64,000 nucleotides of DNA from Glutinoglossum americanum (taxonomy: Eukaryota > Ascomycota > Geoglossomycetes > Geoglossales > Geoglossaceae). The position numbers and the translations under genes were made by a program. This document shows positions 23,708 through 35,067 of the stretch, one piece after another. Location: the NCBI GenBank assembly GCA_020080175.1, contig JAGHQL010000038.1, positions 93,783-157,782 of the forward strand, given 5' to 3'. The notes beneath the pieces were generated by a model. The model was given only the letters and a program-made list of their open reading frames with translations. It did not search any database and was not told the origin of the DNA. The stretch's first letter is position 1, and every line of letters starts with the position of its first letter.

Positions 23708-24553
23708 CTGGCGTGACGCTCTCAAGGATTTTACCCGCTTCTCACTGTAGTGGTGGTGGGTGCCTGCCTTTTAATCCACGGTGTCACAATTTAGGCTGCT
23801 AAGGCCGGCAGTCTGGGCATTCTATCAGACGGCGATTTAGCGTGTGGCAACAAGCGCAAGGAGTGAAATGTAGATGGCGGATGAGTTGAATTGGCTGAAC
23901 TGCTACTTAGAACGAGTAGCTACAATGGACTCTCAAGAGCACTCTTTTATATAGTCTCGCGGCTTGCTTGCAGCGTTGCTTAGTCCATATACAGCCATAG
24001 GAAGAGAGAGAATAGATTGCTCGTCCGATAGAAAACAGCCCCACCTTGTCTGCACGAAAGAAGCAAGGCAACTTATATATTGACGCTCTGTACTGTTGCC
24101 ATAGGGCTCTTTACCCCACGACAAGTACAGGATCAGAGCGGCCGGTTGGCTAATGGTTACGGGGTAAACGTGGCTCAGCTCGGGCGGAACCCCGTTCGGC
24201 ACGGGTCCCCTTGGTTTAAGTATAGCAACGGACGAGGCTGCGCAACGAACTACGAAAGCTGAGCGGAGAGAGCCGGACTGGAACCAGAACTATTTGCTTT
24301 TTGGTCGGAGAAGGACCGGCTACGGTATTCAGCATTGCTTTACCCTCCCACATTTTCTAAATAAAAGCTAGCGTGTCGTGAGATTCGTGGTGTCGTTCAT
24401 TAACGCCGAGTGGCGTCCTATGCCCAGGCGAAAAACTGTAGGAAATAAACGCAGTGCCCTCCACCCGTATGCCCAACACCGTACTCCAGTACGCCCTGCG
24501 ACCTTGTTGCCTCGCCCTCTCCGCAGCTGCTCCTCCATGCATCCCACATCCTC
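23708..24553. other. Intergenic, no gene seen
   Basis: About 850 bases between the HET-like ORF and the 3' end of the secreted protein gene. No motif-bearing frame was found. Confidence 0.4.
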
Positions 24554-25264
24554 CTACAAACAAGACCAAATGAACGCCACTGCCGCCGCCCCGTAGAGAC
24601 AACTCCCAGCCATGACCCTCCCAGCTCCGCCCGTTACCGCTCCGGTTGGCGTCGTAGCGGCCAGAATGGAGATTCGTCGAGTCGTCGACCCATAGTTAGT
24701 TGCCGTCGCGGCGGTCTGCGTTGCAGCCGCGGTGTAAGGCATTGTTGCTGTCCAGGAGGAAGAGCAGTAGCCCATCATGCTGTCTATTGCGTTGGTTGCA
24801 CGAATTAGCCACTCTTTCATGCGAAGGAATAAAAGAGGAACGAGAGGGCACAGCTCGATGGGCTGCCTCGGTTGCTCGGGCATGGTAGTTGGGAAACACT
24901 CTTGAACAACGCTGTAGTAAATAGAGCGCGAGCGCGCAGAGGACCTACCCCAGCCACCCCAGTTACCGTTACCGTTGCCGTTACCCCAATTACCTCCGCT
25001 GTGTGCCGAGCTGCAGCAGGAAGCGCACGAGTTGACTTGCGAGTTTTTCGAGGCGTCATCGCAGAAGCAGTTCATCCAGGAGTCGCGCTTCCAGCCGCCA
25101 TTGCACTGGCCCCAGAGCGTCGAGACGGCGCTGCAGGCAGTCTCGCACTGGGTCGGAATGAAGTCGCCGGGGTTGCCCCAGTTGCCGCCCATCATGTCCG
25201 GCGCGGCCGCGACAGAGGCAGCGAGCGCGGCGCAGATCAGAACAAAAGAGCTTGAGAAATGCAT
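24554..25264 (-). CDS. Secreted Cys-rich, Gly/Asn-rich protein, probably GPI-anchored
   Basis: The start is the ATG at 25264 (MHFSSSFVLICAALAASVAA), a clear signal peptide cleaved near residue 21. The mature part holds a Cys-rich module (CETAC, GQC, NCFC, CASCC; residues about 39-88) followed by Gly-Asn-Trp repeats encoded by a GTTACC-type hexanucleotide run. A likely intron (24784-24948, GTAGGT..AATAG, 165 nt) joins phase 1 to phase 1 and is supported by the poor quality of the translation inside it. The spliced product is about 181 residues. The end is Ser/Thr/Ala-rich, then small residues and a hydrophobic tail (GAAAVAFIWSCL), the pattern of a GPI-attachment signal. This suggests a cell-wall or surface protein. 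Since the intron is in frame, the unspliced reading of about 236 residues cannot be excluded. Confidence 0.7.
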   Translation of the reverse strand: MHFSSSFVLICAALAASVAAAPDMMGGNWGNPGDFIPTQCETACSAVSTLWGQCNGGWKRDSWMNCFCDDASKNSQVNSCASCCSSAHSGGNWGNGNGNGNWGGWGRSSARSRSIYYSVVQECFPTTMPEQPRQPIELCPLVPLLFLRMKEWLIRATNAIDSMMGYCSSSWTATMPYTAAATQTAATATNYGSTTRRISILAATTPTGAVTGGAGRVMAGSCLYGAAAVAFIWSCL

Positions 25265-28200
25265 TGTTTCTTTCTCTAAAGAATTTGGCTGTAACAAGTG
25301 CGGGGGGATTGTTGTTCTTGGGGTCAAGCGGGGTCGCACTGGAACCCGGATCGATCGATGTTTTTATGTTGGAGATGTCGGACGGCCCCTCATCTCCGAC
25401 TTCCGCGACCGCGCCGGAGTTTATGCTGAGCGGACCGCAACGCCTTACGAACACAGATGCTGTTTTTATTCTATTTTCCCCGGCCATGCAAGGCTTTGCG
25501 CCTCTGGCTAATCGTCCAGCCTCCCTCACAAGTGCGTGCCCGTACCCTCCGAAAACACACCAACGGAGCTGAAACGGATGCGGGATCGTCCGGTAGGTGG
25601 ACTCGACTCGCCGCGCGTCCCCACAGTTCGTTCATCTGACGGATGATTAAAGTATGAATTCGCATGGTTTAATGCCCAACCCAAAGCCGAAGGATAGCGA
25701 TTTGGATGCGAGCCCTTCCTTATACGAGAGGGATCCGGCCAAGGACGACACGTATCTCGTGTATCGGTATGTACATTCACCCTGTTGCCTTCCTCAGCTC
25801 TGTGCCGATCTAATCCGCGACAAATACACGTTCTTCGCCTATGCTATATATAAGCACACCTAGTGCATCTGATGTGGGTGTTGGCTTCACAGCAGCCGGT
25901 AACAACAATACGGGGGCTGTTGCCAAAGCTATGATTAGTGTAGATCAAGAACTTCGTTAGCTCGGTGGGGTAGGAGATGTTGAAGGGGCTTATTTTTGCT
26001 AATTGCCTCATGATTAGGGGCAACGGCAAAGCCAGGCGGGTTTGTGGGAGGGTCTAGAATGCCATTGCAGGGGGGTTTGATTTTTTCGAGCTCCATTTGA
26101 GACTACATACAAGAGGCTATCCTGAGAGACCCCCACTCCGCAGTCTATCCAGTCTACCACCTAACTCCGACCCATGCGATGGCAATTTGAATCTCTGTAG
26201 TTAAGCATTCGGTTGGAGCGAGACTCAGAGGCCAAGATGCCTAAATCAAAATCACAAGTCTCCAAGTGTGTGAAGGATCGTAATGATAATCTCCACAAGA
26301 AGGTTGAGAAGATCAAAAATCGCCGACGGAGCATAAGCTGGCTACCGCACCAGGCGGAAACGACTCCTAGGAAAATGCGCTGGGAGAACCGAGGGCCTAG
26401 GGAAAATGCCCTATGAGGAAATGGCTGCTCTCGGGAGAAAGCCCAGGATCGATTGAGCGGAGAGCCCCCTTCTTGGGAGGATACCCCTATGTGGGTATAA
26501 AACGCACCATGCCAAGAAAACCACATCCAGAAATTGCTACTAGGAGAAACGGCCCGGGAGAATGTGGGCCCCAAGGAGGGAATTTCCTTCCGGGGAGCAA
26601 TAGCCAGCCAAATAGAAGAAGAGTTGGTCTAGATAGGTCCGACCAAGCCGACAGGACCTGCGCAGGTGGTTGAGTGGAATATTGAAACCGATTAGTACTG
26701 CAGTACAACGTGGTGGGATGGAAGTTATGGCTCGTATCATGTGCTATTGACTGTCCTGTGCTGCTGAATATCACTTGCTATTGAGTACCCCGTGTTAATG
26801 AGCACCGCGTGCGTTCCAGTCCACTCTCGAATTCTTGAATATAGGCCACTTATGAGCGGGTTGGCGAGGCAGTGAGTGGGCGAGTCTACTCGCAACCGCA
26901 ACTAGACCGCCGGTTCATGGATGAAAAAAACCTAACGACGAATGCCTATCGCGTGGTGAGCTCCCGCTTTACGTTCCTCTAGTTGTCACGTACAGCATGT
27001 ATGCACACCCACAGTAGATCCACATCGAATCAGTGTAAACATCATATGAACGCCGCCCGCGACATGTACCCCTGCAACTATGTAGATCAAATCGAGACGG
27101 AATAATCATATCCGAAACAACGAGAGCAGTATTCAGCTACTCTATCAAGAGCGGCGATTCCCAGAGGGAATCCCGTAAAGGGTTATAGGGGAACAGCCAA
27201 GCGCGCTCGCCGGGCCGGGCGGAAGGAGACAACTTAGGCAGTAGGGCCTGTGGCATGCGCCGAGGCGGGGGGGCGTCGATGGTGGAGATCTTGAAGCTGT
27301 ATTTGGGCGGATGGCTGGCGACGGGCTGCTGGCCAAGAAGGCGATGGGATCTCTCCCTAGGCCTCTTGGCTCTGCCCGCCCCACAGACGCGTCACGCAAG
27401 TCCGTGTCCAGGACCTCTTCCCATCCCTCCAGGCCAACCGAAACCTATCAGCGTCAGTGAGAGCACTCCCGTCCGCACGGAGAATTTACATCCCTCATCC
27501 CCCTCACGGTCCCGTTCTGACTACTCCACTCGTAACCGCTGCGTCATCGCCGAAAATCTGCGTCAATGTCCTCCGCCACCTACAAAATCGTCACGCACGG
27601 CTGCGGGCCGCACGACCACCATAGTACGCTATAGGGTGAGACGACGGCCCGGGACAACGGCGGAGGAAGAGCCCCCCCCAGCTCGGGTCGGAGAGCAGAT
27701 CGACGAGATTCACACAGTCGGCGATGGCGAGTACGTTGGTTGGCGGTGGGGATTGGGGACGCGGCGACGACGACGAGGCGGAGACGAGGGCACCACAGCG
27801 CATAGTGCGCACTGCTGATCGTTAGTGGTTCGTCGAATAACTAGCTAATCAATTAATCGGCCACCTCAACCAGACCTCAATCGGCGGGAGTGCGTTAGTG
27901 CTCGGAGCAGAGAAAGGAAATTCGGAAGTTTGCGGGGTTCGCGGGTGGGGTTCCGCAAGCCTGCAGGGTGGCGCACTTTAAGTTTTGCCCATCCCGAGCC
28001 ACCACCAACGTTCGCACGAAACCCAAGAATAGTAGTCTGTAGAGAGTCTATAAAACTTTATTCGGCGTTTGTAGTTCCGCGGTCTGGAATCTTTATGGCG
28101 TTAGCGGGGGCGGCATGGTCGAGCAGATATAGGATTTACTCGATGGTTTAATAGCAAGAGCTCGGATGGTGGTGGGAATTGGGTGGGCAACACCCGGGAA

Positions 28201-29142
28201 GGTTAACCGTAGGGTAAATACAAATAGTGAACCCATAGATATACTAGACTGAGTCTCACGAACGAGATGCCGCTCCCTGGGATTCCTCTCCAGCGGTTCG
28301 TTACGAGTGCACTCCGGGACAAACTGGGTCCTCCAATCGGCATCGTGATTTGCGCATCTGCCGACGATACCGCGGGGAAACTAAACTAGGCGTCTCAAGC
28401 AAGTTACATGTATATATGCATAGGATATACGACGCTTCAACTCTCAAACAGCAGCGACTGATGCCGGCGGGTGGCGGAATGCGGTGTGGCTTGAAGCTAT
28501 TCTGTTGGCTGGCGTGGGAGAGGCTGAGCCGAGACGGACGGTGCCCCTACCAAAAACCCCGCCCGAGTCCCGGTGCGATACGGGCATGTCCACGAATTGC
28601 ATCGAGGAGTCGAGCGCCACCATCCATCTTTGCAGCATGCAACGCAGCGTCAAGTAACCTCTCTCGTTGGTTGAGCGCATGGCTGCTGTGAAGGCCACAA
28701 AAGGGGTGAGTAGGGAATAAGCGGAAAGGAATCAACACCCAGTGATATGTCGGTGAGGCAAGGAAAAGCAGGAGAGCTAGGGAGAGTAATATAATTGCGG
28801 GGCGACGTGGGCGCCAGAGATATGGGCGTCGGCGAGATCACCACCTCTTTCGTTATGTTGCCGCTTTTAATCCGTCTTTAATGTCGTGGTATATATACAA
28901 GCTTTGCTTATACGACCCATATGTCCATATCTGTATGTATATACAAGCATAACCCACAATAAACCATGCGAGCTGCAAAGTGGCGGGGCTGTTTCGTGGG
29001 CTGGAATATCCTCTTCACCGAGTGGCTCACTTCGGGCCTGGCCTGGAATAGGAACGGAAGTGAGGCGATCTGCTCCGTCCACCCTAGTTACTTCCTAGCC
29101 CCCGGAGATAAAAGGATCGTGAGTTAGGACACAGGAGGGGCA
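25265..29142. other. Long gene-poor stretch
   Basis: Nearly 3.9 kb. Part is GC-rich with long but unconvincing frames (27255-27818, rich in Arg/Pro/Gly). A short ATG-led frame at 26237 resembles a MADS box and is listed separately. One copy of the decamer GCCGCTTTTA lies at 28860-28869. A TATA-rich patch lies near 28890-28945. Confidence 0.4.
26237..26416 (+). pseudogene. Possible MADS-box-like fragment
   Basis: The frame starting at the ATG at 26237 begins MPKSKSQVSKCVKDRNDNLH and continues with KKVEKIKNRRR. The basic, helix-forming pattern K-VSK--K-R-DNL-KKV-E- resembles the start of SRF-type MADS domains found in fungal transcription factors. After about 30 residues the similarity stops and the frame runs into compositionally different sequence, ending at 26416. 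It may be a relic or a chance match. Confidence 0.2.
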
Positions 29143-31772
29143 TCAAATGGTGATTGTCGTCCAGTTTCCAGTAGCCAAATCGTCGTTTGACAGCTCTAAT
29201 ATCTCCTGACCCGAAACGAAGTAGAGAGTTGCCGTCCCAGATGAGTCAACGGCTACAAGCCCAGCCGCTGGGTGTGCGCTACCCTCCACCAGGGTTTTCG
29301 GCGAAGAGAAGGCTGCATGGTCGGAGGTTCCCACCGTTCCCCGCGTCTGCACTTTAAGCCACCCGTCTGCTGCAACATACGATAGGAGAACCGTGCCGTT
29401 GGTGGTAGCGTTAACGGTCGCGACCACGATGCTAGCCCCGTCTGGAACGTTGCCTGACGTTCCGGCGATCTCGTATATATCTGGGAGCCACGAGGATCCG
29501 GCATACATCCGCGCGTAAACCGCCCCGTCGTACTCCTGAAAGAATACTTCCTCTACCTCGCCGCCAGTGGAGTCGTTTGTCCATCAGCAAACGCCGATAC
29601 CTGATCCAACCTGGGCGCGACCCAACCGTGCTCCTTGAATCCATGATCGGTCCCGGTAATCGCCAATGCCAAATTCGTGGATTACCCCGCTTGGGTTTTG
29701 GTAGTAGATCCAGGCCGAGGTGCCATTACTCCATGTGAGGGAAGCAATCTGTGAGAGATCGTGGGCTTTTATTTTGTGCTCGTTGATGGATGAGGGTTTC
29801 CAGGTGTCGTTTTTTGGTATATAGTCGATACCAGAAAGGGTGCCGTCGGCCGAAAGGAAGTAAATAGATGGGCCACCCATCCAGTCTAGCATCGTTAACG
29901 GGGTGTTTATCTTGGGGTTCACGCCTTCCACACATTCTACGCTGTTTCGCCATATCGGTTCCGATTTGGTGCGAATACAAAGCTTCCCACCCCCGCCATT
30001 ATATACGACTTTCGTTTCTGGTCCACCAGGCCAGAGGGTAAAATATTGGTCCAGCACGATATGGGCAGCACCGAGTCCGGAATCGACTACAGGGAATACA
30101 TTAGCGGGTGGGGCAGTCAACACGTGTGGGGTTGTCTTCGGTGCATGCGGCCTGCGGTAAAATATCCCCACACAGACACTAAGCGCAATAATCATGATGA
30201 TGGAAACGAACAACGATACGAGTCCTAATGGGGTTATGGGGTGAAGCTGTCCCTCTTGCCTTTGGGGCTTTCGCCCTTGTTCGGTGGTTGTTTGACCCCT
30301 AGGCGATGCGAAGTCCGACCTCGTCACCGACGGCAACCGCTCAGGCTCGGGTTCTAGATGTAGCCGGTCTGACTGCAACGCCAAACCGTTGGTGGTAGGA
30401 ATCTCAACCACTTTTTCAAATCGTTTTTCAATGTCGCGGAAAATTTGGTAGGCTGGCATAATGTATGCAAGGTTAGATTCTCCCGCAACTATATGACCAT
30501 AGATGTCACCAGTTTCAGAGTCAATAACCCAAGATCCGCTATCTCCGGCCACTATGGATTACCGCGGTAAGTGTGATGCAGCATAACGGAACTGAATGGC
30601 TTGAACTTACTGATATCCCTCTCGAGGCGAACAACCCACACCTTCTGAAAGCCCTTTTGACAGCCTATGTTGAGGTAGAAGACTGTCCCAGAAATGTGGC
30701 CCTTGACCACACCAGTATTACCCGTAGCCACCCAAACATTTCTATCTGGAGGCGTGTCCCGATCACTTCGCTTTGGCAAAAGTTTCTTCTCATTCAAGAC
30801 CATTTCGTTTCCAGCGCTGAAATTGATATTTTCGATTTTGAAGAGTAACCAGTCCAGCGCTTCATCCACCCAGTGGGACTGCTTCAGCAATGTCCCTATC
30901 ATCGCAGAGTTGGCATGGCGCTTGGTGTTTGACCTGTACTCTGGCCCTAGTTTCGCAGCTCGATTAGAGTATATCACAGTGAAGCGGGTGTCCCATTCCT
31001 TACAGCAGTGATCTCCTTCAGAAGTATCTGAGTCTCCAAGATCTTCGTCATCGAACTCGCTGTCGACTTCCAGTATCAGCTGATCACCATTACCCCCTGG
31101 TGGATCGTCGGGTCTAAAATCATCGGATATGATGTGTTGCACAGTTAAGCCATAATATTCCCCGCCAATTGAAAGAACGCCACCCATTGTTGCGCTTCGT
31201 GGATCTGACGATAAGCCGGAGGTGGGAGCCCGCGTCGAAATCGGGGCACCGCAAGGGTTTGCGAACTCATCAAGAAGAAGAACTGTACGTGCATCTTTAT
31301 CGGCCGGCTCTAACGTCCCTAGTGGTTCATGCCGGGTCTCTATCATCTCCCCTTGTCTCGCAACGAGCACAGGAGCGTGCGGAATGCTGCCTATTCTTAT
31401 GCAAACATCCAGTTGTACCTTCTCCTTAATCAGTGCGATGGCTTTTTTGCGAATATTCGGGCTGAGACAATAAACGATGACAGTCGGTCGCGCTTTTTCC
31501 TTTGTCCGCCCAATCATATAAACCCCAAAGCCCAGGTTGTTCTTTTCCTTCTCTCCCTCACGCAGGTGTTCCTCTCGCTGTTCGAACACAGCTTTGATGT
31601 CCTTGCAAACACGTTCCGCAATCTCGCCTGCTGGTCCAATGGCTGCCCAACAGCACTTGCCTCTTCCCAGGTCCCGATAACGCTCACCAGCAGACCTCCC
31701 CGGCTCTGGCCACTGCGGGCGCTCGCGTGTTCGCGTGACTGTGATCAACTTAGAGCGAATCCATGATTCCAT
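29143..31772 (-). pseudogene. Trypsin-like protease / TM / fucose-lectin-like fusion, one in-frame TGA
   Basis: Exon 1 is 31772-30611 and exon 2 is 30551-29143, joined over a 59-nt intron (30552-30610, GTAAGT..CATAG) in phase 1; 856 codons in all. The start is the ATG at 31772. A trypsin-like fold is indicated by GLTVQHII (His213), DWLLFKI (Asp307) and AGDSGSWV (Ser392), a complete triad in the correct order, with the intron just before the Ser motif. Residues about 494-519 form one transmembrane helix followed by FYRR. The C-terminal part (about 547-856) has blade-like repeats of the fungal fucose-specific-lectin type: ASLTWSNGTSAWIYYQNPSG, EEVFFQEYDGAVYARM and GTATLYFVSGQEI. A TGA at 29584-29586 replaces one residue inside a blade; the homology continues directly on both sides. 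It is therefore either a recent nonsense allele, a readthrough product, or a gene making a shorter membrane protease. Confidence 0.75.
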
Positions 31773-32649
31773 GTCAATCCTGTAATGGAGCGAACATCCG
31801 GACCTCGAACGATCCTGGTAGTCGGGGGTTGTCTGCACACTATGAGGTGTCGAGATTTGGGGAATACCAGACACACTAACTGATCGTTAGAGCACGTATA
31901 TATGGGATGTATATAAGTAATTGGAAACTAAGAAAACATAGTACAAATCTGAGTAGTTTTTAGAACTTTGCGTTTATATCATCTATCGGTACCGGGGCAC
32001 TAATGCGGGGCCTAGCAAGCTTGAAAAGCCGTTTCTACGTTTGGGCCATCCGCTAGTACGCAAGGCTGACTGGCACCAGAGGCGCAGTCCTGTTGCTAAG
32101 CCTGGCGGGAAGGACTGTCATACATGCTCACCCACATGCTCCCTATGCAGACTTGGCTCGCCTCTATCCGGAAGTACTAGGTGTACGCGATCTCTGGTAT
32201 CATGTCCGGAGGATAGCGCCAAGAGTTTCGATTACGGCGCTCATATGCTGCCAGCGGAAGGTTTGTTGAACAAAAGTTCTCGACTCTGAACTAGTCGGAT
32301 GCCTAAAGCAAGTTCCGGGGATTAACGGCACGCAATGACCCGGCGAAGAGGCACGTAGGGCGGATTGGCAAGGCTTCGCGTTGTGCCGCCTCGGAAAACG
32401 CCAGCAGGCTGAGCGGCACCAGAGCTCCAGGCTGGGGAAGTTACAAAGTAACAAGCTTAGTTAGTTGCACGCCGCTTTTACACGGTTTGGGGCTGCATCT
32501 GCCCGCAGAACAGACATTCTGGCTTAGTCCCGAGGTGAGACAATGAGATGAGGCTAAGGTCTCTGGATTTATCAATGACCAGGTAACCGCCTATTACTCG
32601 AAAATCCAACTGTCGGCTTGTCACCAGTTGCGTGTGGAAGCCATCAGCG
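31773..32649. promoter_or_regulatory. Shared divergent intergenic region
   Basis: These 877 bases separate two genes transcribed away from each other: the protease-lectin fusion (leftwards from 31772) and the conserved unknown protein (rightwards from 32650). Both promoters must lie here if the starts are right. A TATA-like string (ACGTATATATGGG) occurs near 31894-31906. One copy of the decamer GCCGCTTTTA is at 32471-32480. No operator was identified. Confidence 0.4.
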
Positions 32650-33909
32650 ATGATGGTCCGCACACCTACTGATGACCCTCTCGATGGTAAATTATCTGGT
32701 ACTACTCTATCTCGGGAGCTGGGCTGCGCCATATTCAATGCGTTTTGGCAGCGGGATCATGAACCAACCGCTTACGACAAGTTGAATCTCGAGGCATATT
32801 TCGCCTACTGCAAGGAGGAATGCAAGACCTTGCGCAGCGATATTACGGCGACAATAACGCATCGGGATCTAACCGTAGTAGTCAGCCACCTCCGGCACGA
32901 TGAAAACACAAAGCCGGCGATCTACGACAAGCTAAAGGCTCTACCTCACCTCCAAGTCATCTCGGATGGTCGAGATCAACTCATAAAAGACATCGTTACT
33001 CTAGCAACACACTTGTGGCTGATGACCAACGTCGGAAGCATGGGATCCAGCATTGCGATCGGTCAGAACACCAGTTCCTGTCCTACCTTCTGGAGGGACG
33101 ACGAGCGTTTGAAGGACTTTATTAACAGGAAATTGCCGGAAAATACTGCCGTCAGTGGAGTCACTCAACTGCCAAAATCTTTCAACGCTGCAAATATCGA
33201 ACAGATAGCAGGAATAACTATCTTCTGGACCTCTGACCTTGCCGACCATCTATCCATGACAGAGGACTATACGAAAGTGGCGATATTCCACCATGCGTCC
33301 TTTCTAAGATGTCACCAGAAGTGGAATTGGTAAGCCTAGAAATTGGTGGACCCTCCAAAACAAAACTATAGTAGTAACCACAACGATGACAGCGGATTTC
33401 TAAAGCCTGAGCTGGTCGATGAAACGCTCAGAACACTCGCTCTCCTCTTCCCGGAATACGACAGAAATTTGTCAAAATGGTACCGCAGGCAAAACACCCA
33501 AAACCCCCTCGACTATACGGCCATAGAGTGCGGACCCCTGAACTCAGAGCAACGACAAATCGAAAATTTCAAGTACTGGCGTCACCGCCTTATCATCCTC
33601 AAGCAAGTTTTCGATGACTCAGAACCGAAGACTGTATCCCAGCTGTGGAGGGATGATCGTAGGAGACTACAATGGTATACGTTTTGGGCCGCGGTGCTGG
33701 TGTTGATTTTTTCTGTGGTTTTTGGGTTGGCGCAGACCATTACGGGTTTATTACAGGTTTGGATTTCAGCAAAAACCTATCGTCAGCAACAGTGGGTCGC
33801 CGATCCCCTTTTTCCGCTAATACTGCTCCCCCCAGCGCACGATTTCTTACTTCTCATACTTAGAAACGTTGGACCAACGACGGGATTTAGAGCGCATGCC
33901 TTTGAATGA
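32650..33909 (+). CDS. Conserved Pezizomycotina protein of unknown function, C-terminal membrane segment
   Basis: Two exons, 32650-33329 and 33393-33909, join across a 63-nt intron (33330-33392, GTAAGC..GACAG, phase 2) that removes TAA and TAG; 398 residues result. The start is ATG 32650, with a second ATG next to it. I recognise a widespread ascomycete family by LPKSFNAANIEQIAGI, IFWTSDLADHLSM, VAIFHHASFL, ETLRTLALLFPEYDRN, NFKYWRHRLIILKQVFDD and RRRLQWYTFWAAVLVLIF. The last block begins a hydrophobic helix (about residues 322-348) that probably anchors the protein to a membrane. No catalytic motif is known. The usual members end soon after this helix; here about 45 extra residues follow, and a longer N terminus could be encoded further upstream. 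It is head to head with the protease-lectin gene. Confidence 0.82.
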
Positions 33910-35067
33910 TGCTGCAACCTACAATGCGTCGATGAAGAGGTACCGATCTCAGAGTCTCCAAAGGACATGGTATGGTGCAGCTGTTGTGGTCCCGGCAGCG
34001 CTAACTTAACACTGCAACTTTAGTGCAGACCGAGTAGTTTAAAATACCGAGCCATTCAGCTCCGTAGCACTGATTTTGAACACTGGCTATAGGCGAGCCG
34101 ATGGTGCGTGGTGGGTCCTCACCTATGGGGATCGCTGTAGTGTCTATATTTCGTGTCGAGAGTGTCAAGAGACTGGGTATGATATATTGGGAGACCAGGA
34201 TCGGGGCATCTTTCTCTTCGGAATGGGCAGCCGGCAGTAACACTAGTCAAGTATCTGGAAGGTGACTAAAGCCTTTTCACTCCGTGGCATTTGCGCCAAC
34301 CCTAGTCTCAGGTTCAAATTGGGCAAGGAGTCGGAGAGTTGATCAGCATTTTGAACAGCTTCTTCCGCACTAAAATTGCAGTGCCACGCAACGCTAGTCA
34401 GCCTTAATTTAATTCGCATAAGAGCCCCGCCTACAAAAAATTGTAGTTCCTTATTTGTTTGCCTAGACCGGGGTAGTAGGGTTGATGGTTTGGCGAACAG
34501 CTTCGTCAGAGTAATCGCGGTGCGCAAGGAGTCCATCCGTCCAATACAACCGCGCCATGTAAGTGCCCACCCTACGCTAATCGGCTTGCTTAGTTATGGG
34601 CGAGTAGAGGGGTTGATGGCTCGGCATTTTGAACGGCTTGTGCTATCCAAAAGAGAATATAAAGTACTTCGGCCAGAGCTGCCAAGTGCATACAAACACC
34701 ATAGATCTCTATTAATGCGCGACATGCTCCTACTTTTGCGCCATAAACTGATGCAGAGGTCGGAACCTACTCACCCAGTGAGAGTGGCGCTTCGTTTGCA
34801 GGGCATAAACGTCTTTCAGCCGCTCACATCGCGACCGTGGCGGTCGCCATAAGATAGCTGGGACGCGCTGAATTTATCGATCATAAAAGTCTAAAGCATC
34901 CGTCAATGCCGGGCCGCCGTGCTCAACTATTTTGTCTTTGCACTGTGATCTGGTTTTAGCTTGCCTTTGAGGTCTCAGTCTCCAGGCTTCTGACGGCAGG
35001 GCATCGCCACCTTCCCCTTTTTGTATTGAAACTGCCTTCTGCTCCTTGGCTTTGAAAGCTACCCAAC
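33910..35067. other. Intergenic stretch with unassigned minus-strand frames
   Basis: Two adjoining minus-strand frames (34536-34243 and 34243-34001) look somewhat protein-like, with blocks NLNLRLGLAQMPRSEKALVT and DAPILVSQYIIPSLLTLSTR. A stop and a frame change separate them, and no family was recognised. They may be the end of a decayed gene. Confidence 0.3.

Noticed and set aside
27255-27818. 187-codon plus-strand frame in GC-rich DNA
   Set aside because: Composition (Arg, Pro, Gly) follows from GC-rich DNA on both strands, there is no motif, and overlapping minus-strand frames look equally good.
29584-29586. TGA as a selenocysteine codon
   Set aside because: Filamentous ascomycetes lack the selenocysteine machinery as far as is known, and no adjacent recoding element is evident.
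34001-34536. Two minus-strand frames as a two-exon gene
   Set aside because: No GT..AG pair joins them in phase, no ATG start is convincing and no family was recognised.
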